This document shows positions 13,026 through 19,458 of a DNA stretch of 19,458 nucleotides, one piece after another. Source of the DNA: an uncultured Oscillospiraceae bacterium (GTDB lineage: Bacteria; Bacillota; Clostridia; Oscillospirales; Acutalibacteraceae); contig USIA01000021.1 in NCBI GenBank assembly GCA_900554535.1, positions 1-19,458 of the forward strand, read 5' to 3'. Positions within the stretch are counted from its first letter, which is position 1. Each line of letters starts with the position of its first letter. The notes under the pieces were generated by a model. It worked only from the letters and a program-made list of their open reading frames with translations, searched no databases and was not told the DNA's origin. Made by a program: the position numbers and the translations under genes.

Positions 13026-13450
13026 TTATTGAAGGTCCGTTGCTGTCAATTCGTACATCTCGAAAGGCTCATCCGGCTTTACGATGGCCGGTTTGCGTTT
13101 CATGTACCGTTCCATATCAAAGAGGTACTTCTTGTCGGCGTCGGCGGTGTATTTGTAATTCGGATGCTTTGTCAGGTCGTACTTGTCCGAGAGGAACGGG
13201 CGCACACCCCGTAGCATGAAGATACACTTGCCTCCGTCCATCACTGCCAATTCGTCTTGTGTCATCAGCTCCTTTCCCAATTTTTGATAGGTGAGGCCGT
13301 GGGAAACCTGGCTGCCGCGGTTCTCCGATTGATTGAAACTGTCGATCGTTTCTTTCCCCAGCAGCTCCGAAATTTCTTTCAGGGTGGATTTCTCCTTGCC
13401 TCCCAAAAACAAGGTGCTGTCGCAGTTACCCACGATGGTATCCGCCGCGT
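13026..13450 (-). pseudogene. virD4-like coupling protein, 3' exon
   Basis: From 13450 the frame reads (D)AADTIVGNCDSTLFLGGKEK and on through LKEISELLGKETID, LTYQKLGKELMTQDELAVMD, KCIFMLRGVRPFLSDKYDLT to a stop at 13026. This is the C-terminal ATPase part of VirD4/TraG-type coupling proteins, which bring the relaxase-DNA complex to the channel. The first two bases complete the Asp codon begun at 16281, so group II intron splicing would restore the frame. An internal ATG at 13433 follows no good ribosome binding site. Because the 5' half of the gene is missing, I class it as part of a broken gene. Confidence 0.88.
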
Positions 13451-13456
13451 ATGTGT

Positions 13457-13582
13457 ACCACCCCTGCGCCGCCGAAGGCGTGCGCAGGGTAGGTACTTTG
13501 TTGTGATAGGTAACTTTTTGAAGTCATCTCCGAGTTTTCCCCCACCTACCGCTGGGCATGCGGCTTTCGCCGCACCCAGCGC
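13457..13582 (-). ncRNA. Group II intron domain V and VI region
   Basis: On the minus strand CGCTGGGTGCGGC-GAAA-GCCGCATGCCCAGCG (about 13582-13550) makes a domain V-like hairpin with a GNRA tetraloop and a small asymmetric bulge. Domain VI follows at 13494-13457, where ACCTACCCTGCGC pairs with GCGCAGGGGTGGT, and the intron ends 6 nt later. The usual AGC catalytic triad is not obvious; a CGC-type triad may be used. Structure was judged by eye. Confidence 0.7.
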
Positions 13583-13640
13583 GCCACCGATTCGCCTACT
13601 TTCCTCCATCGGATTTCGACGCACAACGTCCTTGCGGGCG

Positions 13641-15536
13641 TTATTCGCTTGTAGATTTCGCTTTGTCGAGTTTGTCTCGGAATTTAAGGATTTTCTGTTT
13701 GATTTTTGCGTCTACATTCACAGGAACACGATTGCTGTGTATCTTGAGATGGCAATCCCGACATACCCATGCAAGGTTTGACACTTGATTGATTTTCTCC
13801 AGCGGCAGCCGCCTGTTCACATGGTGGCAGTGCCTATCCTGTCGATAGCTCAAATCTGTGCCACAGCACCTGCATTTCCATTTGTCACGATTGAAAGCAT
13901 ATTCACGGTTCATAAAGTATTCAAAGTTGTAAATCGAATTCGAATACGCCGACATTCTCAAGTCGGTATCGGTATTGACAGAAGGCCTGTCAAGCGGCAA
14001 ACGTTTGTTGCGCTTGCATTGCCTGAGGTAAAGACTGCGCCCCTCCGCCGTATAGGGTGTTATCTTCTGATTCAGCGGATATTTTTCGTGCTGTGAATGG
14101 GTGAGACAAGCTCTTGTAATCCCAATCCACATATTTTGGTACTCAATCGCGTATGTCTTTGCCTGGTAACCTTCATGCCTGTGGGGAAGGTTGTTTAGTC
14201 TGCATAGCGGAAGTTTCATTCGCATAACAGCATCGGGGTACAAACGTTTCCAAGTATAGTAACAACTTATGTATATCCTATTGTCGAGCGCGTTAAATGC
14301 CTTGGAACAAATCCCGATTTTGAAATACTCCGCGATTCCCATAATCATGGAATTGATGTACTGAATTTGGGCCACGCGGTCGCTGGTATGCTTCATACGT
14401 TTCATCGCATGTATTTCATCGCATACTTTCGTGACTTTTGCAGACAACTTCACCATATTGGGGAATGGCTTTCCAACGAGTTTTTCGGAATTCTTGTCCG
14501 CCAGCCGCGGCTTTTCAGCCCGTATGACAAAGCCAAGAAATTCTGCACCATTTTCCCGCATATCGGTGATCTTTGTTTTCTCCTCCGATAATTCGAGTTT
14601 CAACCTGTACCTGAAATACTTCGTGAGTTCCCTTTTCATACGCTCCGCTTCATAACGTTTGGAAGTGAGGATGATCCAGTCATCGGCATATCTGAAATTG
14701 TATTTCTGATTTTTGCCTTGATTGCGCAACCGGGCGATGTCGTTGTTTTTCTGCTTGCATACCCTGTGCGGTTCACAATATTGTCGGCCCACATACCAAT
14801 CGAAATCGTTTAGATATACGTTTGATAACAGCGGCGAGATAATTCCGCCTTGGGGTGTTCCGACATTACTGTGGCACAGGATGTCATATTCGACATATCC
14901 GGCTTTCAGCGTTTGCCTGATGAGTGTAATGATCCTCTTGTCGTGGATTCCGATTTTCCAAAGTTTCTGTAGCAGGATTCGATGATTGATGTTGTCAAAA
15001 CAACCGCGAATGTCACCTTCCAACGCAAAGACCGCCTTGTTTTGCGGCTTCGCAGGCAGGTTTATGGTATGAACGATGTCTGCTATTGCGTGTTTTTGCG
15101 TCCGGTACGGCCTGAACCCATAGCTGTGTGGATAAAACCTTGCTTCACAGATAGGCTCAATGATGATACGGATACACTCTTGGATGATACGGTCTAAAAT
15201 CGTGGGGATTCCAAGGGGCCGCTTTTTGCCGTTACCTTTGTCGATGTACACGCGGCGTGCAGGCTTTGGAAGATACCTTTGCAGGTTATTTTGAACAAGC
15301 GTGACTACTTCATCTTTGGGCATTTGCAGGTACTTGTCCATTTTCACCTTATCTACACCAGCGGTTTTACTGCCTTTGTTAGACTTGATGTTATGAATGG
15401 CGGTCACAATGGTTATTTCGCTTGCCGCCGCTTCAAGCAATCCTGTAAATGCTTTGTTTTCCTGTGATTTTTCGTAAAGAAAATCCTGTAATTCTTTTAG
15501 GCTGGTTTCGCTTGAAAGATTGACGTTTAAGTGCAT
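13641..15536 (-). CDS. ltrA: Group II intron reverse transcriptase/maturase with HNH endonuclease
   Basis: This 631-aa protein should splice the intron RNA and copy it into DNA targets. The reverse transcriptase blocks appear in order: RPLGIPTILDRIIQ (about residue 106), YGFRPYRTQKHAI (139), ALEGDIRGCFDNINH (171), GTPQGGIISPLLSN (226) and the catalytic YADD (283-286). A maturase (X) domain fills about residues 370-480. The C-terminal HNH endonuclease has CRCCGTDLSYR, HCHHVNRRLP and WVCRDCHLKIH. No stop or frameshift is seen, so it looks complete. The ATG at 15536 has AGGGGG about 9 nt upstream. It is similar in kind to LtrA; the symbol is generic. The HNH domain suggests active retrohoming into intronless virD4 alleles. 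Confidence 0.95.
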   Translation of the reverse strand: MHLNVNLSSETSLKELQDFLYEKSQENKAFTGLLEAAASEITIVTAIHNIKSNKGSKTAGVDKVKMDKYLQMPKDEVVTLVQNNLQRYLPKPARRVYIDKGNGKKRPLGIPTILDRIIQECIRIIIEPICEARFYPHSYGFRPYRTQKHAIADIVHTINLPAKPQNKAVFALEGDIRGCFDNINHRILLQKLWKIGIHDKRIITLIRQTLKAGYVEYDILCHSNVGTPQGGIISPLLSNVYLNDFDWYVGRQYCEPHRVCKQKNNDIARLRNQGKNQKYNFRYADDWIILTSKRYEAERMKRELTKYFRYRLKLELSEEKTKITDMRENGAEFLGFVIRAEKPRLADKNSEKLVGKPFPNMVKLSAKVTKVCDEIHAMKRMKHTSDRVAQIQYINSMIMGIAEYFKIGICSKAFNALDNRIYISCYYTWKRLYPDAVMRMKLPLCRLNNLPHRHEGYQAKTYAIEYQNMWIGITRACLTHSQHEKYPLNQKITPYTAEGRSLYLRQCKRNKRLPLDRPSVNTDTDLRMSAYSNSIYNFEYFMNREYAFNRDKWKCRCCGTDLSYRQDRHCHHVNRRLPLEKINQVSNLAWVCRDCHLKIHSNRVPVNVDAKIKQKILKFRDKLDKAKSTSE

Positions 15537-16280
15537 AAGGCATTCCCCCTATGGTTCGTCACTCGTATTTCAGAGAGTTGTTATCTTTCGTTTGCGAAAT
15601 CTACAAATCGAACCGGCTGGTCCCCTTCGCCATGGGGTATTTCAACCCCGTGTAACCGGCTCTCCCGGTCGCAGACTACTATGGGACCGCTGACATCTGC
15701 ATATTTCATTGCGCTGTTTCGCTCCGTATGCAGATTCTCAAACGTTCCAAAACCTCTATCCTTTTGTGAAGCCCTTAGGCCGTTACCATACGCCGTGGGT
15801 GCTGAATATGCGTTGAACCACAGTTGTTGCATATTGCCTCGGACTATTTCATGTCCGGGCATGTATACCGAACAAAGAACAGTACACACCCACCCAATTT
15901 CACCATTTTTCAATGGGGCCATTTACGACGCTGCATAACTTTCCCTTCGTATAGCCATAGGCTTCGGAAGACCGCTCCATGTAGGCCCTATGCGCTTTTC
16001 CGCACTTAGGCCGTCAGGCTACGACTTTACCACGCTTTATACCATTGGCGCAAACAGACGCCAAACGCATAGTGGAGTATTATCTCGCGTGCTATCTCCG
16101 ACTTTAACATGTCGTATGCAAATTTAGTTTTGCTGTCGATATTGGTTCTGCACGGCAGGGGATTTTCGCCCCTGATTTGGAGGTTTTAGTTCTAATCAGT
16201 TCATTCTTAATTGTAAGTGTTTCTGATTGTCGCTTTTCGCTGTGCCTGTTAAGCACAACTTATAGCGAAACGTTTCGCAC

Positions 16281-16686
16281 CCTTGTAGATGGTCTTTAAC
16301 TGGCTTTGGCTCTGCAAAATAATAGAAGCCGATATTTCACGGCTTCGGATGGTGGCAATCAGCTTGTCGAAGTTCGGGATTTGACCGATGTTCGCAAACT
16401 CGTCCAGCAAGCACCGCACATGGACCGGCAGGCGTCCCCCGTAGAAGTCGTCCGCCTTGTCGCACAGCAGGTTGAAAAGCTGGGAGTACATGAGCGCCGC
16501 CACAAAATTGAAGGTGCTGTCCGTATCCGAGAGGATGACGAACAGCGCCGATTTGCGGTCGCCCAGGGTGTCCAGCTCCAGCTCGTCCTCCGCCATGAGG
16601 TCCCGCAGCTCCTGGATGTCAAAGGGAGAGAGGCGGGCGCCGCAGCTAATCAGTATGGATTTTAGAGTTTTGCCCGAAACGAGTTG
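16281..16686 (-). pseudogene. virD4-like coupling protein, 5'-truncated exon
   Basis: The frame is open from 16686 (after an in-frame TGA at 16687-16689) to the intron at 16280 and reads GKTLKSILISCGARLSPFDI, then LELDTLGDRKSALFVILSDT, the Walker B LLDEFANIG and SREISASIILQSQSQLKTIYK. This is the middle of a VirD4/TraG ATPase. The N-terminal half (membrane helices and the true Walker A) is absent: similarity fades between about 16645 and 16680 and the sequence turns AT-rich. The gene therefore cannot encode a full coupling protein even after intron splicing. The ATG at 16596 could only start a fragment. Whether the break is a deletion or an old insertion end cannot be told from this sequence. 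Confidence 0.85.
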
Positions 16687-16721
16687 TCAAGGACTTTTTA
16701 ATCAAATTCACAAAAAAGCCA

Positions 16722-16760
16722 CAAAAAAAGTGCCAGGAAGCACTTTCATGCTCCTGACAC
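16722..16760 (-). terminator. Rho-independent terminator before truncated virD4
   Basis: On the minus strand GTGTCAGGAGCA pairs with TGCTTCCTGGCAC (12 bp with one bulge and one G-U) around TGAAAG, followed directly by TTTTTTT. It ends the transcript of the 121-aa gene just upstream and would also shield the virD4 remnant from transcription by the replication module. Confidence 0.85.
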
Positions 16761-16773
16761 TCAGGCAGGCGGG

Positions 16774-17139
16774 TCACTTGCGGCCACTTAATAGCTCATC
16801 GCAAAGGTGCGCATATTCCGGCAACTGGTCGATATAGGGTTTCCATCGCCGCTTAATCTCGGCCAGTTCCAGCGGGTCGGCGTCCTCAAAGTCATGGTCG
16901 TTTCCGGTCATTCCGAAAACATCCAGTGCTATATCATTCAAGCACTCATAACAAAGACCGGCAGCGGACTCTATCCAGTTGCCGGTGTCGATATAGACCG
17001 GGTCGATAGATATTGCCAGCCACACATAGCCGACCTTGTCCGACCAAACCAAATCATAAGCGGTCATCTGCTGGATATGTTTCTCAAACACTTTGCGGAC
17101 GCGCTCAATCTCATTTTTCTCTTTTTCTGTGTACAGCAT
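16774..17139 (-). CDS. Unrecognised 121-aa acidic protein
   Basis: I do not recognise this protein. It begins MLYTEKEKNEIERVRKVFEK with a charged helix, has a hydrophobic middle (VGYVWLAISIDP, WIESAAGLCYECLNDIALDV), an acidic stretch (DHDFEDADPLE) and ends DQLPEYAHLCDELLSGRK. It has no signal peptide and no membrane segment. I prefer the second ATG at 17139, 8 nt after GGAGG; the ATG at 17145 is only 2 nt from it. A strong terminator follows within 50 nt. It stands between the tnpW-like gene and the virD4 remnant, where related elements usually carry a DUF3801/PcfB-type gene and the virD4 start, so it may have arrived with the event that truncated virD4. It looks like a single-gene transcription unit. 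Confidence 0.7.
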   Translation of the reverse strand: MLYTEKEKNEIERVRKVFEKHIQQMTAYDLVWSDKVGYVWLAISIDPVYIDTGNWIESAAGLCYECLNDIALDVFGMTGNDHDFEDADPLELAEIKRRWKPYIDQLPEYAHLCDELLSGRK

Positions 17140-17217
17140 TTTCATGTCCTCCTTGGCTAAAAGTTTTGGTGTGTACCATCATCAGTTTAACACAAGGCGG
17201 CTGGCTTTATCAGCCGG

Positions 17218-17409
17218 TCACATCTGCTGTATCTCGTTTTTAAGCATACGCTTGATTTTGTCGCTCATGGTTTCGGTGCTGGTGTCGCTGAAATGGACGC
17301 GCACCTTGTAGGTGGTCTTGCCGATTTTCTTTACCAGCGCGGGGGCGTCCTCCGGCGCTCTGGCCGGAGTGGTGTCTGCGGTCTTCATGGTACGGGTTTC
17401 TTCGTTCAT
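17218..17409 (-). CDS. TnpW-like small protein of the host element
   Basis: This 63-aa protein (MNEETRTMKTADTTPARAPE, then LVKKIGKTTYKVRVHFSDTS and TETMSDKIKRMLKNEIQQM) has the TnpW-type layout: a disordered start, a beta-hairpin core TTYKVRVHFSDTSTET and an amphipathic C-terminal helix. The ATG at 17409 has AAAGGAG 5 nt upstream; a longer frame to 17448 has no suitable site. It follows dnaC by 44 nt, matching the position of the guest's small protein at 4756-4944, though the two differ a lot in sequence. The function is unknown. Confidence 0.75.
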   Translation of the reverse strand: MNEETRTMKTADTTPARAPEDAPALVKKIGKTTYKVRVHFSDTSTETMSDKIKRMLKNEIQQM

Positions 17410-17453
17410 GGCGCTCCTTTCTCCGGGCGGGGCTGCGCCGTCCGGCAAAACAA

Positions 17454-18317
17454 TCAGTCGCTCTTACGGTTCACAATGTCTTTCGCCGCCTGCCTGGTGG
17501 CCCCGGCGTTTTCCTCTCGGAAGTTTTTCCCGGCAAAGAGGATCGGGGCGCACCGTTCCAGGATACGGTCATAGATACGGGCGTGGGCCAGGTCGGGCGG
17601 GTTCTTGAGTTCGGCCAGTTTCAGGTTGGTGGTGATTATCATGGGCCTGCGGCTGCGGTAGCGGCTGTCAATGACGAAAAACATCTGCTCCATCGCATAC
17701 TCGGTACTGCGCTCCACACCCAAATCGTCAATGATGAGCAGGTCGTACTCGTCAAAGCTGGCGATAAAGTCGGCCCTGTCCTCGGAGAACATCCCCGTCA
17801 GGCGGTTCAGGATGGTGGGAAAGTTCGTCATCAGCACCGGCACATCCCGGTCAAGCAGGGCGTTGGCGATACAACCGGCGAAAAAGGACTTGCCGGTTCC
17901 CACATCCCCAAACAGCAGCAGGCCAGTGTTGTTCTTGTAAGCCTCCTTCCAGTTCTCCACATAGGCGCGGGCCTTGTCCATCAGAGGATTTTGGCCGTTG
18001 TCGTTGGCAAAGGTGTAGTCGTACAGATAGCGGTCTTGCAGGCCCTGGGCCTTCCGGCGCTTGATACGCTCCATGCGGCGCTGCCGTTCCTCGGTGGCTT
18101 TGCGCTGTTCCTCGGCCTCCCGCTGGCACTGGCAGATACAGCGGGGCATGAAGTAGCCCGGTTTCCCAAAGCATGGCACAACAGTCTGCCTCTGGCCGCC
18201 GCACTTCTTACAGTGAATGAGGCCGTCTGCCGGGTCTATGTACTCGTCCCCGGCCAGTTCCATACCGGCGGCTGCCTTGTCGATCAGCGCCCGGATTTCT
18301 GCGGTAATCTCAATCAT
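17454..18317 (-). CDS. DnaC/IstB-like helicase-loader ATPase (host copy)
   Basis: This 287-aa AAA+ ATPase has Walker A GDVGTGKS (residues 137-144), Walker B LLIIDD (193-198), the sensor-like ITTNLKLAEL and HARIYDRIL. An N-terminal Cys cluster (C36, C39, C49, C60, C62, C64) is a probable zinc site, richer in cysteine than the guest copy. It should load helicase at the element's origin with the RepA encoded just upstream. The ATG at 18317 overlaps the repA stop as ATGA. It is clearly homologous to the guest gene at 4959-5795 (shared FANDNG/FENDNG, AGCIANAL, IDSRYRS, IYDR) but well diverged, so this is not a recent duplication. Confidence 0.9.
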   Translation of the reverse strand: MIEITAEIRALIDKAAAGMELAGDEYIDPADGLIHCKKCGGQRQTVVPCFGKPGYFMPRCICQCQREAEEQRKATEERQRRMERIKRRKAQGLQDRYLYDYTFANDNGQNPLMDKARAYVENWKEAYKNNTGLLLFGDVGTGKSFFAGCIANALLDRDVPVLMTNFPTILNRLTGMFSEDRADFIASFDEYDLLIIDDLGVERSTEYAMEQMFFVIDSRYRSRRPMIITTNLKLAELKNPPDLAHARIYDRILERCAPILFAGKNFREENAGATRQAAKDIVNRKSD

Positions 18318-19048
18318 ACGGTTTCATCCTCCTTTACGCTGTAATCCCGGTTGCGGGAGGGTGGGGCTGCTTTCCTGGCGTCCTCACCGGCCCAGCGCCG
18401 GATGGTGGCGGCATGGCTCTGATACCGCTTGCCGGTAGAAGCCATGTACTCGGACAGCTTTTCGATGTACTGGCCCCATACCGTGGGAAAGCTGGCCTGC
18501 AAGTCTACCAGTTCCTCGTCCGTCAGGAAAACATTCTGGTAACGGCCATAGGTGCGGGCGGGGTGTCCCTTCTCTATCTCTCTCTTTATCTCTATCTCTT
18601 TCTCTAACTCTATCTCTATCTCTGGTGGACGAATGTCGGACAAATGTCCGCCGTTTGTCCGGGGCGCAGAAAGAGCCTTGTTTTGGAGCCTCGCCGCCCG
18701 CTTTCGCTCGGCCTCGGTGGAGGACTGGCCGATCAGCAGCTCGATATTGCTCATGTAAAAAGTGCCGCTGTCCAGCACTTCCACAAGGCCCAGCTTCAGG
18801 AAGATTTGCAAGGCCCTCTCCACAGTGCCGATCTGCTGGCGGGTGATGGTGGCAATCATCTGCGCCGTGTAGGGGATATTCTCGTCAAGCTGGAGCCGCC
18901 CGCCGTGTTTCAGGGATTTCAGATACAGCTTGAGCAGGATATTGGAGTACAGCACACCGTCCTGCATACTTTCCAGCAGCACGATGGAGTCATCGTCAAA
19001 ATAGTTTTCTTTGAGTTTCAGGTAGTAATATTTTCGATTGTCTGACAT
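18314..19048 (-). CDS. RepA-like phage replisome organizer (host copy)
   Basis: This 244-aa initiator has the same layout as the guest copy: an N-terminal winged-helix domain (MSDNRKYYYLKLKENYFDDD, TRQQIGTVERALQIF), a variable linker, the charged tract EIEIELEKEIEIKREIEK (about residues 143-160) and a C-terminal domain with SHAATIRRWAGEDA. The first 120 residues are nearly the same as in the guest, while the linker and tail differ, as expected for a shared DNA-binding function with drifting partner contacts. The ATG at 19048 has AAGGAGG 5 nt upstream. It is coupled to dnaC by ATGA. Palindromes and a microsatellite occur inside it at the same place as in the guest. Confidence 0.88.
   Translation of the reverse strand: MSDNRKYYYLKLKENYFDDDSIVLLESMQDGVLYSNILLKLYLKSLKHGGRLQLDENIPYTAQMIATITRQQIGTVERALQIFLKLGLVEVLDSGTFYMSNIELLIGQSSTEAERKRAARLQNKALSAPRTNGGHLSDIRPPEIEIELEKEIEIKREIEKGHPARTYGRYQNVFLTDEELVDLQASFPTVWGQYIEKLSEYMASTGKRYQSHAATIRRWAGEDARKAAPPSRNRDYSVKEDETV
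18571..18661. repeat. Palindrome cluster plus GAGATA microsatellite within repA (host copy)
   Basis: The palindrome GGACAAATGTCC (18638-18649) is flanked by degenerate relatives, GGACGAATGTC (18627-18637) and GTTTGTCCGG (18653-18662). Next to it lies a GA-rich hexamer-like repeat on the minus strand (about 18571-18622). The order palindrome then microsatellite is the same as in the guest repA, though the protein linker around it differs, which suggests selection on the DNA. Confidence 0.55.
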
Positions 19049-19081
19049 GGGTTCCTCCTTGGGGTTCGTTTTGGGCTTCTG

Positions 19082-19190
19082 TACGCATTTAGAGGGCCGT
19101 TTTGGGGGTCAGAGGATAAATCTATCAGGCCCCCGCCGACACCCTCGAAAAAGTCCTTGATTTACAAGGGGTTTTCGGCCCCTAAAGCGT
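19082..19190 (-). other. Structured inter-gene element before repA (copy 2)
   Basis: The host version keeps every part of copy 1: ACGCTTTAG (19190-19182) can pair with CTAAATGCGT (19092-19083) with one bulged base; CCTTGTAAATCAAGG (19169-19155) is identical and again overlaps the stop codon and is followed by a T run; GGGGG...CCCCC (19134-19104) encloses TGATAGATTTATCC. The spacers between them have changed, so the conserved parts are probably functional. Confidence 0.6.
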
Positions 19191-19458
19191 GACACTTAGC
19201 CCTCTGTTTGCGCTTGCGCTGGGCGGCCTTGATACGCTTCATGCGTCCGGCACATTCCGGGCAGTATTTGGCCCGGTTGGAGCCGGGGGTGAACAGCGCC
19301 CCGCAGACGGCGCACCGCTTGGCGTCCAGGCGGTGGAACAGGGCCGTTTCCAGTTCTCTGTCCAGCGGCAGCACCGCCGCCCGGAACCACCGGCACAACA
19401 GGGAGTAGGAAATGGACTGGACGCAGACACATTCCTCCCCATCGTCCAGGGCGATACA
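19162..19458 (-). CDS. Cys-rich VLP-type protein (host copy, cut by window edge)
   Basis: The frame is open from the right edge and reads CIALDDGEECVCVQSISYSL, LCRWFRAAVLPLDRELETAL, the zinc-ribbon pair CAVCGALF...YCPECAG and a basic end before a TAA at 19162-19164. The guest homologue at 6663-7049 shares the CVCVQSIS, CRWFR and VLPLD blocks and the zinc ribbon. About 30 N-terminal residues should lie beyond the window. By analogy with the guest, a relaxase gene may come next, but that cannot be seen. Confidence 0.85.
   Translation of the reverse strand, partial: CIALDDGEECVCVQSISYSLLCRWFRAAVLPLDRELETALFHRLDAKRCAVCGALFTPGSNRAKYCPECAGRMKRIKAAQRKRKQRAKCHALGAENPL

Larger units (their letters stand above)
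13451..16280 (-). mobile_element. Group II intron inserted in virD4
   Basis: The intron begins GTGCG at 16280 (minus strand), the usual GUGYG 5' end, and ends ...ACAT at 13451, a legal AY 3' end. Removal joins ATC TAC AAG G to AC GCG GCG GAT, giving the conserved virD4 reading IYKDAADT. At 2830 nt it contains one intact intron-encoded protein. The 744 nt from 15537 to 16280 hold no gene and correspond to ribozyme domains I-III; they open with the palindrome GCGAAACGTTTCGC. A domain V/VI-like 3' end is described separately. The intron is in the sense direction, as needed for splicing. Its base composition is lower in GC than the surrounding virD4 exons. Confidence 0.92.

Noticed and set aside
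15581..15922. A 113-codon minus-strand frame inside the intron upstream of the maturase
   Set aside because: It falls in ribozyme domains I-III and has no recognisable motifs or suitable start. Intron RNA structure explains the conservation there.
16666..16677. SGKT at the start of the virD4 fragment, resembling a Walker A P-loop
   Set aside because: In this family an (A)GKTxKSIL motif occurs well after the true Walker A, and the glycine-rich part of a P-loop is missing. The real Walker A lies in the absent 5' half.

Overview
The window is a stack of mobile DNA from a Gram-positive gut-type bacterium of the Clostridia, probably an Oscillospiraceae or Lachnospiraceae member. The basis is a T4SS gene set of the Tn1549/CTn type (VirD4, Maff2, VirB6-like, PrgI, VirB4), strong GGAGG ribosome binding sites, large serine recombinase and TnpW genes, and mixed base composition (GC-rich transfer genes, AT-rich cargo). 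The taxon is inference. Every gene I can support lies on the minus strand, so the biological reading order runs from high to low coordinates.

Host conjugative element, outer layer (about 19458-16281, 13450-12853 and 2937-1). Reading from the right edge: a Cys-rich VLP-type protein (cut by the edge), a RepA-like replisome organizer, a DnaC-like ATPase, a TnpW-like protein, an unrecognised 121-aa protein with its own terminator, a VirD4 coupling-protein gene lacking its 5' half, Maff2, a VirB6/TrbL-like membrane protein, a radical SAM protein, PrgI, and the start of VirB4 (cut by the left edge).

Insertion 1 is a group II intron (13451-16280) in the sense orientation inside virD4. It starts GTGCG, encodes an intact reverse transcriptase/maturase/HNH protein, and has a domain V/VI-like 3' end. 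Removing it rejoins an in-frame ...IYK-DAADT... sequence.

Insertion 2 is a 9.93-kb mobilizable element (2936-12870) inside the 72-codon maff2 gene. Both maff2 halves are present and join in frame when the element is removed. The element ends are imperfect inverted repeats around an AA/TT dinucleotide, as expected for a large serine recombinase, and that gene sits at the left end. The element carries recombinase, TnpW-like protein, DnaC, RepA, Cys-rich protein, relaxase, MobC, a probable oriT region, a flavin reductase-like protein, an HTH/sigma-factor pair, and a PadR / permease-prefix / DUF4825-type cargo operon behind a consensus promoter. It has no T4SS genes and would need another element's machinery to move.

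Host and guest carry homologous replication modules (Cys-rich, RepA, DnaC, TnpW) about 12.5 kb apart in the same orientation. Both copies share two unusual features. One is a structured segment before repA with a long closing stem. The other is a patch inside repA that combines GGACAAATGTCC-type palindromes with a GAGATA microsatellite and looks like an intragenic replication origin. The host element is probably damaged as a transfer system: virD4 lacks its N-terminal half and maff2 is split.
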